Assembly (NCBI GenBank): GCA_016748015.1
Contig: JAAOMT010000774.1
Coordinates: 1-31,351, forward strand
DNA: 31,351 nucleotides
Source: Geosiphon pyriformis
Lineage: Eukaryota; Glomeromycota; Glomeromycetes; Archaeosporales; Geosiphonaceae
Direction of reading: 5' to 3'
Both the position numbers and the translations under genes were made by a program. Of the stretch, positions 1 through 10,557 are shown in pieces. Positions within the stretch are counted from its first letter, which is position 1. Each line of letters starts with the position of its first letter. A model generated the notes under the pieces. It was not told where the DNA came from, searched no databases, and saw only the letters and a program-made list of their open reading frames with translations.

Positions 1-1728
1 TATATTATTTGTAATAAATTAAAATAAATAAATTAATTAATTAATTAAAATCAAAATAATCAATAATTAAACCACTAAAACATTCTCTTTTTTTTTGTTT
101 TAATAGTGTTTAAAAAACAATTACTAATTATTAAAAATTTTTTAAATAATGGTTTTTATTCAAATGCTTAATAAAACTACAAAAATCAAAATTAGTTTAT
201 GTTAAAATTATGGTTTAATTTCTATATGGATTTATTAGTTTAAAATTGATTATTAAAAACAATATTAAATTTTTTGGGTAAAATTTGTATTTTAAGTTTT
301 TTTAAATACCATTATTAAAATTAAAATTAAATTTGTTAATTTATTATTTTTTACTACTTTTAAAATTGCAAAATCTTTTATATTATTTAAATTTGCTTCT
401 GTTTTTGCTGTTATAAATTTTTACAATATTTTTTAACATTTTTTTAATATAATTAAGAATGTTTTTGGTGTTTTTTATAAAATTTCTAATATTAAAATAA
501 AGTTTATTAGTTTGTAATAATATGTTAATATGTATTTCAAGTTTTTTATATATTTTTGCTTATTGAATTTTTTTATTAATTAAAAACAAATTATTGTTTT
601 TTATAATGTGTTAAAAATCAAGTTATTAAATTTTTTTAATTATACAGTTTTTAAATTTGATAATTTAATTTTTTAAGCTAATAATCAAACTTGTTTTATT
701 TTTTATTTTTTTAATATTTAAAAATTTGTTATTGTAATTTTTAAATTTAAAAAAATACTCAACAATATTATTTTTAAAATTAATATTTTGTAAAAAAGTT
801 GTATTTTTAGTAAATATTTATTTATAAAGATTAATAATATAAAAATTAAGAAAAAAAATAATGTTTAAAAAATAATAAAAATAAAAATTGTTAATTAAAA
901 ATTAATTTTGTTTAAATAATACTTTTTTATAATTATAAAAAGGCTTAATTTATATTTTTTAACAACATAATAGTTTTAATATTTAAATTAAATTCAAATT
1001 ATTAAAAAAAATTTTTTAATTAAAATTATAATTAAAAAAAATAAAAAAGATTATTATTATTATTATTATTATTAATTTTAATGCTTAAAAAGTCTTTTTG
1101 AAAATAAAAATTATCAACCATTTTTTAAAATGCTTTTTGTAAATAATAAAAACCCAAAACAGTTTTTAATTATTGATAAAAACACTTTTTTTGACTTTAA
1201 ATAAAAGTTTTTTTCATCTAAAATTTTTTTTAAATAAATTATTAAAGCTAATTTTAAGTAATTATTTTTATTATAAAAAGTTTAAAAATATTTAATAACA
1301 AATTAATAACCAAATACTATTTTTTTAAATAACTTTTATTATTATTTAAATAAATAAAAAACAAAAAGCTAATTTTTTTTTCTTAAATTTGAAGTATTGA
1401 TTTCTTTTATAATATCAAAAAAAAATTTTTTTTGGTATTTTTTTATAAATAATAATAATTATGTTTATTAAAATTAATTTTAATTAATACATGATTAAGT
1501 TGTTAATATATTAAATTTTAATTAATTATTACTATTTTTAAAAACAAAACAAATTATATTTTATATAAATTTTTTTATTTATTTATATATTTTAAAAAAT
1601 ATTTTTAAAAAGTCTTTATTATAAATTGGTTTAATTTATTATTTTTATTTTTATTTATAAGTACAATTCAATTATTATTTAGAATATAAAATCAAAATTA
1701 GAGACTTTAGCTAAATGTAATTCATGCT
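1..1728. other. A+T-rich intergenic stretch, no gene seen
   Basis: The stretch is almost entirely A and T, with short homopolymers, AATT runs near 20-50 and very few C or G. No reading frame of useful length or recognisable protein similarity is present on either strand. It leads into the left edge of the old gypsy element. It may be older repeat sequence eroded past recognition, since C is largely replaced by T and G by A, but nothing in it proves an origin. The left LTR of the element should extend back into it, but I cannot align it before about 1729. Confidence 0.7.
1051..1075. repeat. (TTA)n microsatellite
   Basis: About eight uninterrupted TTA units lie inside the A+T-rich flank. It is a simple-sequence repeat with no coding context. 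Confidence 0.85.
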
Positions 1729-1911
1729 TAGATTTTTCAATTATCTTTTAAAAAAAATAGCAACTGAAATATTTTATGAGATTAATTTTACATATTTAAT
1801 CTATATTCATTTAATTTGCTTTTTAAAATTGAATTTCTTTTAATTAATTCTATTATCTTACAATCCTGTTCTTCTTTACTATCTATTAGCTTATTATTTT
1901 AACTTATAACA
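1729..1911 (+). repeat. 3' part of left LTR, old gypsy
   Basis: This segment aligns by eye with 9700-9882. Both run from AGATTTTT through a shared ATAGCAACT block and CTATCTATTAGCTTATTA to a similar end. Here it ends TATAACA, like the TAACA terminus of the other gypsy family in the window, and it is followed by the primer binding site. Upstream of 1729 the match fades. Confidence 0.72.
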
Positions 1912-1917
1912 TAAAAG

Positions 1918-1934
1918 TAGTGCTTCTTATAAGG
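1918..1934 (+). other. Primer binding site, old gypsy
   Basis: TAGTGCTTCTTATAAGG lies just after the left LTR end. It matches the PBS of the younger gypsy (TGGTGCTTCTTGTGAGG, minus strand 23319-23335) at 14 of 17 positions. All three differences are TG here changed to TA. Position and similarity support a minus-strand primer site for the 3' end of a host tRNA. I cannot name the tRNA. Confidence 0.75.
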
Positions 1935-2040
1935 TTGTTAAAATTTACTTATTTCTTTATTGTATAAGTGATTATTTATACTTGTTACAATAATTAGAAA
2001 AATACTTTGCAGTATATAACAAAAATAATCTAAATTTTAT

Positions 2041-3900
2041 TGCACTCAATTTTCTGTTCTTTTGTTTGATTTATTTTTCTTTTGTAAAACAATCCAATAG
2101 ACAATTCCAATATTTTTGGAACTGGTTTTTGAATAAGCATTTAACTGAAACCTATATAGCCTATACAACTTACTTTTTTGATCAAATCTACTTAAAAAAA
2201 ACTTTTGAAAAAAAAAACAACAGCATTAATCAGCTTTTATACTCAACAATTTTTAAACAACAGTCTTCTAATTTTGAATATCTGAATTATCAAATTCATA
2301 TTTGAATTGCTGCTTACCAATTAGTTAAAACTCTCTTTGAAACAGAAAAAAAAAATTACCAAACTGCTTCTGTTTTTGATTTTTTCTTAAGTAAATCAGA
2401 ATATTTCACACAAATAATTACTTCTGAATTAATGGCTATTGACTTTATATAAGCAAAAATCTTGGCTATTCTTTAAGATATACAAACTGCTTTAGAACAA
2501 AAAAACAACATCCCATTATTATTATTCAAAAATAATGTACAAAATTTAATTAAATAATTAGATGACTTTAAAAGAACTGCTACAGCCAACTAATATAATG
2601 CTAATTACAAGTTCTAAATTGTTGGTAGATATCTTTAAAACTTTTTTGCCACCTGGTTTTTACAAAAAACCAATACCAATATCCAACAAAAAATCATTAG
2701 ATGAACATTAACAAATGCTGAAGAAGATAATATTTCTTTTACTACTTAATTTAAAAATAAATTCAAAACTTAAATCTTAATATTCAAATGATATATAGAA
2801 TTAAAAAAAAAATTCAAGGTCTTAGTAAAATTATAACTGAATATGTCAAAGCAATTAGAAAACTAATCAATCAAATAAACTTTGGAAAAAACTAAACAGA
2901 AAAACAAAAAATTCATTCTTTTATAAAAAGATTGAAAACTGATCTTTTATATGCTTTTTGGCTCTTCTTGGCTTTAAAAAATAATTCCACTATAAATATA
3001 GTTATTGAATTTGCTCAGAAAATTAAAAATAACCAAAGAATGCATTTAGAATTCACACTTCTAGTTTTTTTTTTGCTCTTGTTATAACTTCTGCTTCTTA
3101 AATAACTGTTACTTTTTTTGCTGTTTAAACTTCAGATCCCAATAAATAATTGATAAATAAATTCACAGCCAATTTTGTCTAGTTATTAGAATCTTTGGTA
3201 TAAGCAGTTAAAAATAACCAACAACCACAAAAATCCAGATTTAAATTACACTTTAATTAATTTCAGCAGCTTTTTTATTAAAGACAACAAAATTGTGGTC
3301 CACCAATATATTATTACTGTGAATTAATTAGACATTTTTCCAGAAATTTCAATATTTTCTATTGCCTTTTCTAATAATTTTAATATTCTTTATTGCCTTT
3401 TCCAGTTTCTAAAAACAATGACACTTAGAACAACAAACTTAACAATAATAACACTTTTAATTAAAGACTTAATCATGCCAACATTAATTTTTTTGAAGAG
3501 AATCTCTTAGTTAAAGCTATTGTTTACTAGTTTTTAAACTAATAAGTGCACTTTCAAAGAGTAAGAATACAAGCCAATTAAAAAAAATCTTTTTTATATT
3601 TTTAATCTAACTAATAATAATTATAATATAGATAAACTGATAATCAAACTCCTCTGATTTAACAAAAAAGAAAAAGAAAGCAAAAATTAATTTTGTCTTG
3701 AACTCCAATAAAGTTTCCATATTAACTGCTAATAACAATAAGCTATTAAAAGCTAAAGTTTTTAAAAATTCTTTAAAGTTAAAACTTCCAAAAATAGTAC
3801 AAAAATCTGGTTCTTATTCTATTATTAAAGATCTTATAAAAATCTTAGCACATATAATCTTTGGCTAATTAATGATTTATTCACAGTTCAAAAAAAATCT
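2041..3900 (+). pseudogene. gag remnant, old gypsy
   Basis: This is the gag region of the old element, structural protein for the virus-like particle. It survives only as short open pieces (the longest 2066-2305) separated by stops. Near 3285-3345 is a degenerate CCHC zinc knuckle, read as YYYCELIRHFSRNF. The pattern C-x2-C-x4-H-x4-C is recognisable, but the first Cys is Tyr (TGT to TAT) and the last is Phe. Many TAA and TAG codons stand where a Gln would fit. Position between the PBS and the protease supports the call; sequence similarity alone is weak. Confidence 0.6.
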
Positions 3901-3989
3901 TCACAAATTCTTAATTTTTAAAAAAAACACTAAAAACCAACAAATTTTCTTACTATACTAAATTTGCTAACAATAATAATATTACTTTT

Positions 3990-4262
3990 TTGATTTACAA
4001 AACACAAGTGACTGGTTACTTTATTGACTTGATTCTAGACAATGAATTATTTGTTAGTGTTATTGCCAAACACTTTTTTAAAGCTATTGACAAAAAGATA
4101 GACAAACTTTTAATCAGACTTATGACTAATATGTATAATAATAAAAAGAAAAGACTTGGTATTACCAAAGCTATTCTTGTTCACATCAATAGTATTAGCA
4201 TTAAAACTAACATAAAATTATTTAAAACCAAAAAATATGCCATAATTGTTAACAATAAATAA
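3990..4262 (+). pseudogene. Aspartic protease remnant, old gypsy
   Basis: This 90-codon open piece carries GYFIDLILDNELFVSVIAKHF near its start, the layout of a retropepsin active site. The Asp is kept, but the usual D-S/T-G reads DNE. The rest looks like the beta-rich retropepsin fold, ending with IIVNNK where the family has a GN-W motif. In the intact element it would cut Gag-Pol. The altered active-site loop and stops on both sides mean it is dead. The next 500 bases hold eroded coding sequence in changing frames up to the RT. Confidence 0.7.
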
Positions 4263-4839
4263 CTTAAGAAAGCCAAAGTCTTATTTGATTATAAGTTATA
4301 TAAGCTAATCATTAGATAAAATGAAATATCTATTGTAATTAAGTATTACTATTAGACAACTTCTCTAGTATTCAAGCAAAACCCAAAAGAAAAACAATTA
4401 AATAAATTAGATAATAAAAAGAGCAATAAAAAAAAGAACAAAAAAAAACTGCTAAACTTGTTTATACTATTTTAATTAATAATAACAAGCTATTGAATAA
4501 TGTCAAAACAGACAAAAAAAAATTATTGTAAATAGCAAAATAATCTGTTGGTCTTATTATAATATACTCAGAAAAATCTTTGACTAAAAACCTGGCAAAA
4601 AAGCCAAATATAATTAATAATGACATAGTTTTTGTACCTAATATTGGTATAATAAACCTTTATATTCTTTAATAATGAATTTAAATCTTGTTTAATCTAT
4701 TACAAAGATTGAAAACTTATTAGCTTGATACCAAAAAAAAAATACAAAAAATACAAAAGTTTTTTAAAAATAAACTATTAGAGATACAGTTATTAATAAT
4801 TAAGCAAAAAAATTCTTCTTAAAAGAAAAAAAAATAGAC

Positions 4840-5293
4840 ATTGAAAATTTGTTGGCTAGAAACAGTCCAGTTATCTCAAAAGAAGATAATACTTCTGGAT
4901 GTATTTATATAATACAACATACTATTACCACCAGAAAAACTCATCCTATCTATTTGAAGTCTTATTAGTCCAATTATCACAATAATAAGTTAATCAAAAA
5001 AAAATAAACCAGATGAAAAATCTTGGATTTATATAAAAAACCAAAAGCAAATGGGTTTTTTCAATTGTAGTAATATCTAAGAAAGATGAAATTCTATGTT
5101 TTTGTATTGATTACTGTCAATTAAATACTATTACTAAAAAAGACATATATCTATTTCCCAAGATTAATGTAATGCTAGACAAATTTAATAGTGCTGCTTT
5201 CTTCTTAATTATTAATTTAACTGTTGAATTTTAACAAGTAGAAATAAATTCAAAAAGCAGAAAAAAAACTGTTTTTATTATCAAGTATAGTAC
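4840..5293 (+). pseudogene. Reverse transcriptase, N-terminal half, old gypsy
   Basis: The frame reads IQHTITTRKTHPIY, then FCIDYCQLNTITKKDIYLFPKI and FFLIINLTVEF-stop-QVEI, corresponding to RT motifs 1 and 2 and motif A. The motif A Asp is Asn here (INL where the family has LDL). A TAA stands where the conserved Trp of GFWQV belongs, needing two G-to-A changes. The coding sequence stops at KYST (5293), exactly where the solo LTR begins, and resumes at 6263. Confidence 0.85.
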
Positions 5294-6258
5294 TGTTACT
5301 TATAGAAATTTAAAAATTTTTAATAAGAATATCAAGTAACCAATTAAAAATAAATATAGTAAAAAAAAAATTTCAGAATTTTTCTCAAGAAATTGCAGAA
5401 TTTCAAAAATTTCAGAATTCCTCTCAAAAAATTGCAGAATTCCAGAAATTTTTGAAAAATTACAAAATTCCAGAAATTCTAAGATTTTTGGCTAAAAAAA
5501 TTAAAAAAATTCAAAGAATCTCATATAACAGTAATTATATATATATAGCAAGAATATTAGAAGCAAAAAAAGAAAATCAAGTTCCAAATTCAGTTCAAAA
5601 TCAATACTTACAACTCATTAATTATTTGATACTTTTCTCTTTAAAAAATAGTTTTCTATAACTTAAAATAGAATTAAATTACACATTAATAAAATATTAA
5701 TTATTACTTAAATCCATATTATTATTAATTAAAAAAAATAATTATTTTTACTCAATCAATATTTTATATTAATAGAATTCAACACTTAACCATACTAAAC
5801 CAATAGCTTTTAATTATGGCTATTAACAAAATACTAATTTTTTATTTTTTATTTTTATTTTCTTTTATTTTTCTGTTATTTTTTTTTTCTTTTTTTTATT
5901 TTGTTTTGTTGGCTTATTAACTGATTAAAAAAATTAAGTACAAAGTAATTTTAACATCAAGGATAGCCTAGTAAAAAACCTGTAAAACAAAGATAAGGAA
6001 CTTATAAAATTGAAAATAGTTTACCAAAAGAGCACAACTGTCAGAATAAACTGGCCACCATGCTAAAAAAGAAATTCACAGAATAAGTTTTCAAAAAGAT
6101 ACTGAAACAATTATTGAATCTTTATTTATTATACAAAGAACTCAATTAAAACCTTCAAATCACAAAAACTTTCAGATATTACCAACTATTACCAGCTATT
6201 AAGCACCAAATTACAGGTTTGTTATTTGTATCAACACCTCAAATAATTATCTGTAACA
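5294..6258 (+). repeat. Solo LTR of the younger gypsy family, nested in the old RT
   Basis: It starts TGTTACTTATAG and ends CTGTAACA, the same termini as the LTRs at 14064-14922 and 23338-24165 (here in + orientation). Along its length it matches them: CCAATT-rich start, GAATTCCAG repeat block, TATATATAG box, CTTAACCAT and ATTATGGCTATT blocks, poly-T tract, AGTTTACCA block and the AGCACC end. The four flanking bases are GTAC (5290-5293) and GCAT (6259-6262). These differ only by C/T changes and fit a decayed 4-bp target duplication. Removing the LTR and one copy rejoins the RT in frame. A solo LTR usually arises by LTR-LTR recombination. The open reading frame at 5452-5661 is only this LTR. 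Confidence 0.9.
5538..5548 (+). promoter_or_regulatory. TATA-like box in the solo LTR
   Basis: TATATATATAG stands at the place that corresponds to TATATATAG in the two other LTRs of this family. It is followed, as there, by AGCA and a GAAGC block. It is a likely remnant of the LTR core promoter. Confidence 0.5.
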
Positions 6259-7150
6259 GCATTTATAAATTTACAGTCATGTTTTTTGGTCTTACTAATA
6301 TTCTTCTTATCTTTTAATACTTGATAAACAAAGTATTCAAATCAGTCAAAGAAAACTTTGTTTTAGTTTACTTAAATAATATAATAATATACTTAAAAAT
6401 TTAGAATAAACATCTTAAATATTTGCAAAAGATTTTTGATCTTTTTAGAAATGCTGGCCTTAAGATTAATCCAATCAAATTTTTTTTTGAACAATAATCT
6501 ACACAGTTTTTTAGTTATTTTATCACAAAAGATGGAATTTTTTCTGATTCAGCCAAGATTAAAAAAGTTTAAAACATTAAACAATTAATAAATGTTTATA
6601 AACTATACTCTTTTTTTGATTTGGCCTTTTATTGTCAAAAATTTCTCCAAAATTGCCTTTTCTTTTAATCAGCTACTTAGAAAAAATATTAATTACTACT
6701 AAAGTACATATTAACAAAAAACATTTAAAACATTAAAGAAAAAATTGGTTACAAAATTTATTTTTATGCAATCTGATTTGAATCAATCTTTTATCTTTTA
6801 TACTAATATATTTAGCTATAGACTTGGTGCTGTTTTCTCACAAAAAAATAAAGAAAACAAGAAATATGCTATAATATATGTCAGTAAAATACTTTCACCA
6901 ATAGAACAGAACTATTTAGTTACTAAGCAAGAATACTTATTAGTAGTTTAGGCTACTAATTACTAAGACAAATATCTTTTTGGTGTAAAGTTTTTGGTAG
7001 TAATAGATTACCAAGCTTTGGTTTGACTATACAATAAAAGAAAGCTGATATATAAATAGATAACTCATTAGATACTCTACTTGAATGAATTTGACTATAA
7101 TATTTAATATCACAAAGGAGCAAATTATCAAAACATTAATGTTTTTTTTA
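6259..7150 (+). pseudogene. RT C-terminal half and RNase H, old gypsy
   Basis: The RT resumes with FKFTVM-like sequence (YKFTVMFFGLTNI), then FVLVYLNNIIIY, where YLNN replaces the catalytic YLDD (both GAT now AAT, each G preceded by T). GLKINPIKFFFEQ and FITKDGIFSD follow. The RNase H part is open at 6745-6951: YTNIFSYRLGAVFSQK corresponds to TDAS-x-x-x-x-GAVLSQ with Asp changed to Asn, and KILSPIEQNYLVTKQEYL matches the family. After a TAG at a Trp position comes YLFGVKFLVVIDYQALVWL. The enzyme would have copied the element RNA and removed the RNA strand. At least three catalytic Asp residues are now Asn. Confidence 0.87.
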
Positions 7151-7379
7151 GACTTACCACTTAGTAATAGTACAACTTTCACAAACCAAACCAACTTAAT
7201 TATTAGTAACTCTTTTTTAAAACAAACATAATAATAAACTTGAATAACTACTCTATATTAATAAAATTTTTAGATAAAAAACAATATTTACTGAAATACA
7301 ATTAACAGTAAAAAAAACATTTGTGCAAACAATCCAATTTTTATTTAATCTATTAGAATCAGTTATATAAAAGAACAGA

Positions 7380-8992
7380 AAAAATTCTGATTATTCCCAA
7401 AAAGTCATTAAATTTGAAAAAAAAGAAATTGTAATTTACAATATATACATTAATCTATTAGCTGGATATTTTGAAAAAACAAAAACAATTCAAAAAACTT
7501 TAGCTCATTATTATTGGTTTACTTAAAAAAAAAACATTGCTGAATACATTAAAACCTGTAATACTTGCCAAAAAAAAAGAAAACCCAATTACAAAAAAGA
7601 TATTCATCCAATTTTTATTAGTTAACTATTTAACAAAATTGGTATAAATATTGTTAAATCTTTAACAATAACTTCTAATAGCAATAGATATATTATTATA
7701 GCTACTAACTATTTACAAAGTAAGTAAAAGCAAGAGCTACTTCAGATTAAACAGCAGTTTCAATAGCCAATTTCATTTATGAAAATATAATTTGTTGTTA
7801 TAACTGTTCTAAAAAACTTTTGTCTAATAGAAGAAAAGCTTTTTTTAGTACACTGGTTAAAAAACTTTGTAAAAAAATGAAGATATGTTATAAACTTTCT
7901 TTTTTTTACTATTCTCAAACCAATAGTTTAATTGAATGTTTTAACTAAATAACATGTAAAACCTTAGCCAAAACCAGTAAAAAAACAAATTTATAAAACA
8001 AAGTATTGTTTTCAGTCTTGTTTGCTTATAAGACTGTAAATCATAATATAACAAATTATAAACTTTTTTATCTGCTCTATGAACAAATGACAACTCTACT
8101 AATAGAAACTAATATTAAGACAATATCCTTTAAAAAAATCACAATAGAAAATTACAAAAACATTTTGCAAAAAAGACTTGGTACTATTCTTTACTTATTA
8201 ATAGAAACATGAATAATTGTCTTTAAAAAGATAAAACAGTTTCAAAAAAAGCTTAAGAAGAAAAATATTTATAAAACATTTTCCTTAAGTATTGGTAATT
8301 TAGTTTTAAAATATTACTTAGACAAATAATATTTATGGTAATATATTTTTTAACCAGTAAAAAGAACTTTTTAAAGTCAATAAAGTTTTAAACAATAATT
8401 TATATATTCTACAAGATTAATATGAAACAATCTTCAATAATTGTCCTGTTCAAAGTATATAACTCAATAAATATTACAAATAACCTAATTAATTATCTAT
8501 TGTAATAATACCAGCCCAAATAATCAACAAAAATCAAATATAAATAAATATACTATTCCCAAAACAGAAATATTTTTAATTAACATAAACAATTATTTTT
8601 TGAATCAAAACATTCAAAACACTTTCTATATTTTTTATAAGTATTAAATTAAATATTATCCAAATGCTACTTTGATTATTGGAAAACAAACCACTATAAT
8701 TGATAATAGTAGAACTTATACTGTTATCAGACCAAAGAAAACTATTACCAGAAGAGAAAAAATTGTTAACAAAATGAATAAGTATCTGCAAGAAAGTATA
8801 ACAGTAATAATACTCTTATCTTTTAATACAATTGGAAAAACAATTCAAGAAATCTTGCTTATAGACAAAAACTTGTTATATAAAAAACAACTAAAACTCT
8901 ATAGTTGCTTTGGTGAAATTATAGAAAACATAAAGCTCATAAAGAAAACAACTTCAAAGATACAGATGGAAATTTTGGGCATTATATAATTA
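7380..8992 (+). pseudogene. Integrase and C-terminal pol remnant, old gypsy
   Basis: The HHCC zinc domain reads YINLLAGYFEKTKTIQ, then AHYYW and CNTCQKKRK. The two His that bind zinc (H-x-N-P-x-A-G-H in the family) are both Tyr. The DDE core reads GINIVKSLTIT, ATNYL, LSNRRKAFFSTL and YYSQTNSLIECFN. The two catalytic Asp appear as Asn, while the Glu is kept. Open C-terminal pieces follow at 8006-8212 and 8672-8989. Integrase would have joined the cDNA to the chromosome. The last piece is rich in Lys and Ile and has no motif I recognise. Confidence 0.82.
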
Positions 8993-9196
8993 AATATTCC
9001 AAGAGTTTTAAATATTACAAAAAAAACCAAAACTTTTATACAAAAATTTAGTCTCTTAAATATAAAACTTATTTTATTTTAAGTATTATATATCTTATCT
9101 ACAAAAAACTTTAACAAACTAGTTAACTTTAAGTTAGACAAAACTCTTTAAATAAATTATCTTATAAATAGCTTGATTTTGCTAGAGCTTAATCTC

Positions 9197-9215
9197 TTTG
9201 AAGAGAATAATATTA
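9197..9215 (+). other. Polypurine tract, old gypsy
   Basis: TTTGAAGAGAATAATATTA precedes the likely right LTR start. It parallels the younger element, where a GAGCT-rich end of pol is followed by AAAAGGAGGAAATAA and then the LTR. Here GAGCTTAAT lies just upstream in the same arrangement. The tract is eroded, so the exact LTR junction (near 9216) is uncertain. Confidence 0.5.
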
Positions 9216-9882
9216 TGATTGAAATCCATAGTTTTTATTAGTTATTACATATATTAGCCACTAATATTATATAATTAGCCATTTTATTTTTAGATAGTAA
9301 TTATTAACTTGATTGTTAATTTAATTGTTGACTACTTTTAATAGTTATATAAATAATAAGTCTCTTAGCTATAAAAAATATCAATATAATAAATAATTAA
9401 TGTAACAAATAAATAAAAATAAATAAAATAACAATTATTATATTAATTCTTTTTATATTACTTATTTCTCTTTTTTTATCTTCAAGTATCTAAACATCTT
9501 AGAATAAAAGATTACTTGTTGGTATTCACTTACTTTTTTCTTGACTTGTATAATTGTAGCATTAGAAAATTATTAAATAAAACATGACTAAAGAGTATAT
9601 TTAATATTTGATATTAAATTTTAAGAATGTTAATATAAAACATAGAATTATATTAATGTGTTATTATTTGTTAATAGTATAAATTATTTTTTTACTTTCA
9701 GATTTTTTAGTTATCTTTTGAAAAGAATAGCAACTAAGATATTTTATAAAACTAATCTTATATATTGAATTCATACTTATTTAATTTGCTCTTTGAAGTT
9801 CAATTTCCTTTAATCAATTCTATTACCCTATAATTTTGTTCTCTCTTGCTATCTATTAGCTTATTACTCTAATCTGTAATAA
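9216..9882 (+). repeat. Right LTR, old gypsy (left edge inferred)
   Basis: The last 183 bases (9700-9882) match 1729-1911 and define this as an LTR. The left edge is placed after the polypurine-like tract and is inference. The part between 9216 and 9700 is A+T-rich, and I could not match it to sequence left of 1729. Confidence 0.55.
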
Positions 9883-10404
9883 TAGCTTAAATTAAGATAA
9901 AATTTTTTTTTGTGTAAAATAAAAAAATATGAATTTTTTTTAGCTAATAAGTTGATTTTAAATTTGTAGCAAAAATTAATAATAATTATATAGTTATACA
10001 AAATATTTTGAATATTGCTAATAAGTTTTTTAAAATTAATAATATAATAATTAATTTAAATAAAACTATAGTAATCCTAAAACTAGGAATATTTTATTAA
10101 ATATAAATAATTTTTTAATTTTTATTGCTAAAACTAATAAATTTTATTAATATCTAAGTATTTATTTGTTAACTAAAAATTTTCTAATTTTAATTTAAAA
10201 AAACAGACTTAAATATAAAAATTTTTCTTTAATAATTTTGTAAAAAATTATTTCTAATAAATAGTTTTTGTATTTGGTTTTAACTGTTAATTAATTTATT
10301 ATTAATTATAAAACTCAATTTAGTTTTATTAATAAAAATATTTACAAAAAATAAAATTGTTTAATTAAAAAGAGTTTAAAGTTAAAAATTTATTTGTTTT
10401 AAAC
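9883..10404. other. A+T-rich spacer, no gene seen
   Basis: About 520 bases of nearly pure A/T separate the old gypsy from the poly(A) tail of the ORF1-only element. Nothing coding or structured is visible. Confidence 0.65.
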
Positions 10405-10557
10405 TTTTTTTATTTTTTTTATTAAAATTTAATGAGTGAGGCCCAAAAGCTATCTAAAACAATATATTGAAAAATCAATCTAAACTAGGTGCTAATCATG
10501 CATTTTCTACATGTAACCAGTCATTTGAACCAGTCACTTGAACCAGTCAAAAACACA
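10405..10557 (-). repeat. 3' tail and poly(A) shared with the LINE
   Basis: After the ORF1 stop come repeats of TGACTGGTTCAA, then GCATGATTAGCACCTAGTTT, a less conserved middle, and CACTCATTAAATTTTAATAA with an A-rich run. The LINE tail has TGACTGGCTCAAATGG, GCATGATTTGCACTTAGTTT and CACTTGTTAAATGTTAATAA in the same order and spacing. Such 3' ends are what a LINE RT recognises when it primes on the target. TGACTGGTTCAA occurs twice in succession here but once in the LINE. Confidence 0.82.

Larger units (their letters stand above)
1729..9882 (+). mobile_element. Old, eroded Ty3/gypsy LTR retrotransposon
   Basis: Reading left to right on the + strand there is an LTR-like segment, a primer binding site, gag, aspartic protease, reverse transcriptase, RNase H, HHCC-type integrase, a purine-rich tract and a second LTR-like segment. 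RT-RNase H before integrase is the Ty3/gypsy order. Every domain is broken by in-frame stops and frame changes, and key residues are altered (RT YLDD is now YLNN). A solo LTR of another gypsy family (5294-6258) splits the RT. It is the most decayed element here. The left LTR boundary is not defined, so the true element may begin upstream of 1729. Confidence 0.88.

Noticed and set aside
1-1728. Mitochondrial DNA as the source of the A+T-rich flank
   Set aside because: No tRNA, rRNA or respiratory gene fragment can be seen, and it is continuous with nuclear-type retrotransposons.
8672-8989. A 105-residue host gene on the + strand
   Set aside because: It lies between integrase and the right LTR of the old gypsy, in the place of the pol C-terminus, and has no motif of its own.
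2041-8992. A reassigned genetic code with TAA/TAG read as Gln
   Set aside because: Stops also replace Trp and Arg, TGA is frequent, and catalytic residues are lost with the same mutation class. Decay explains all of it.
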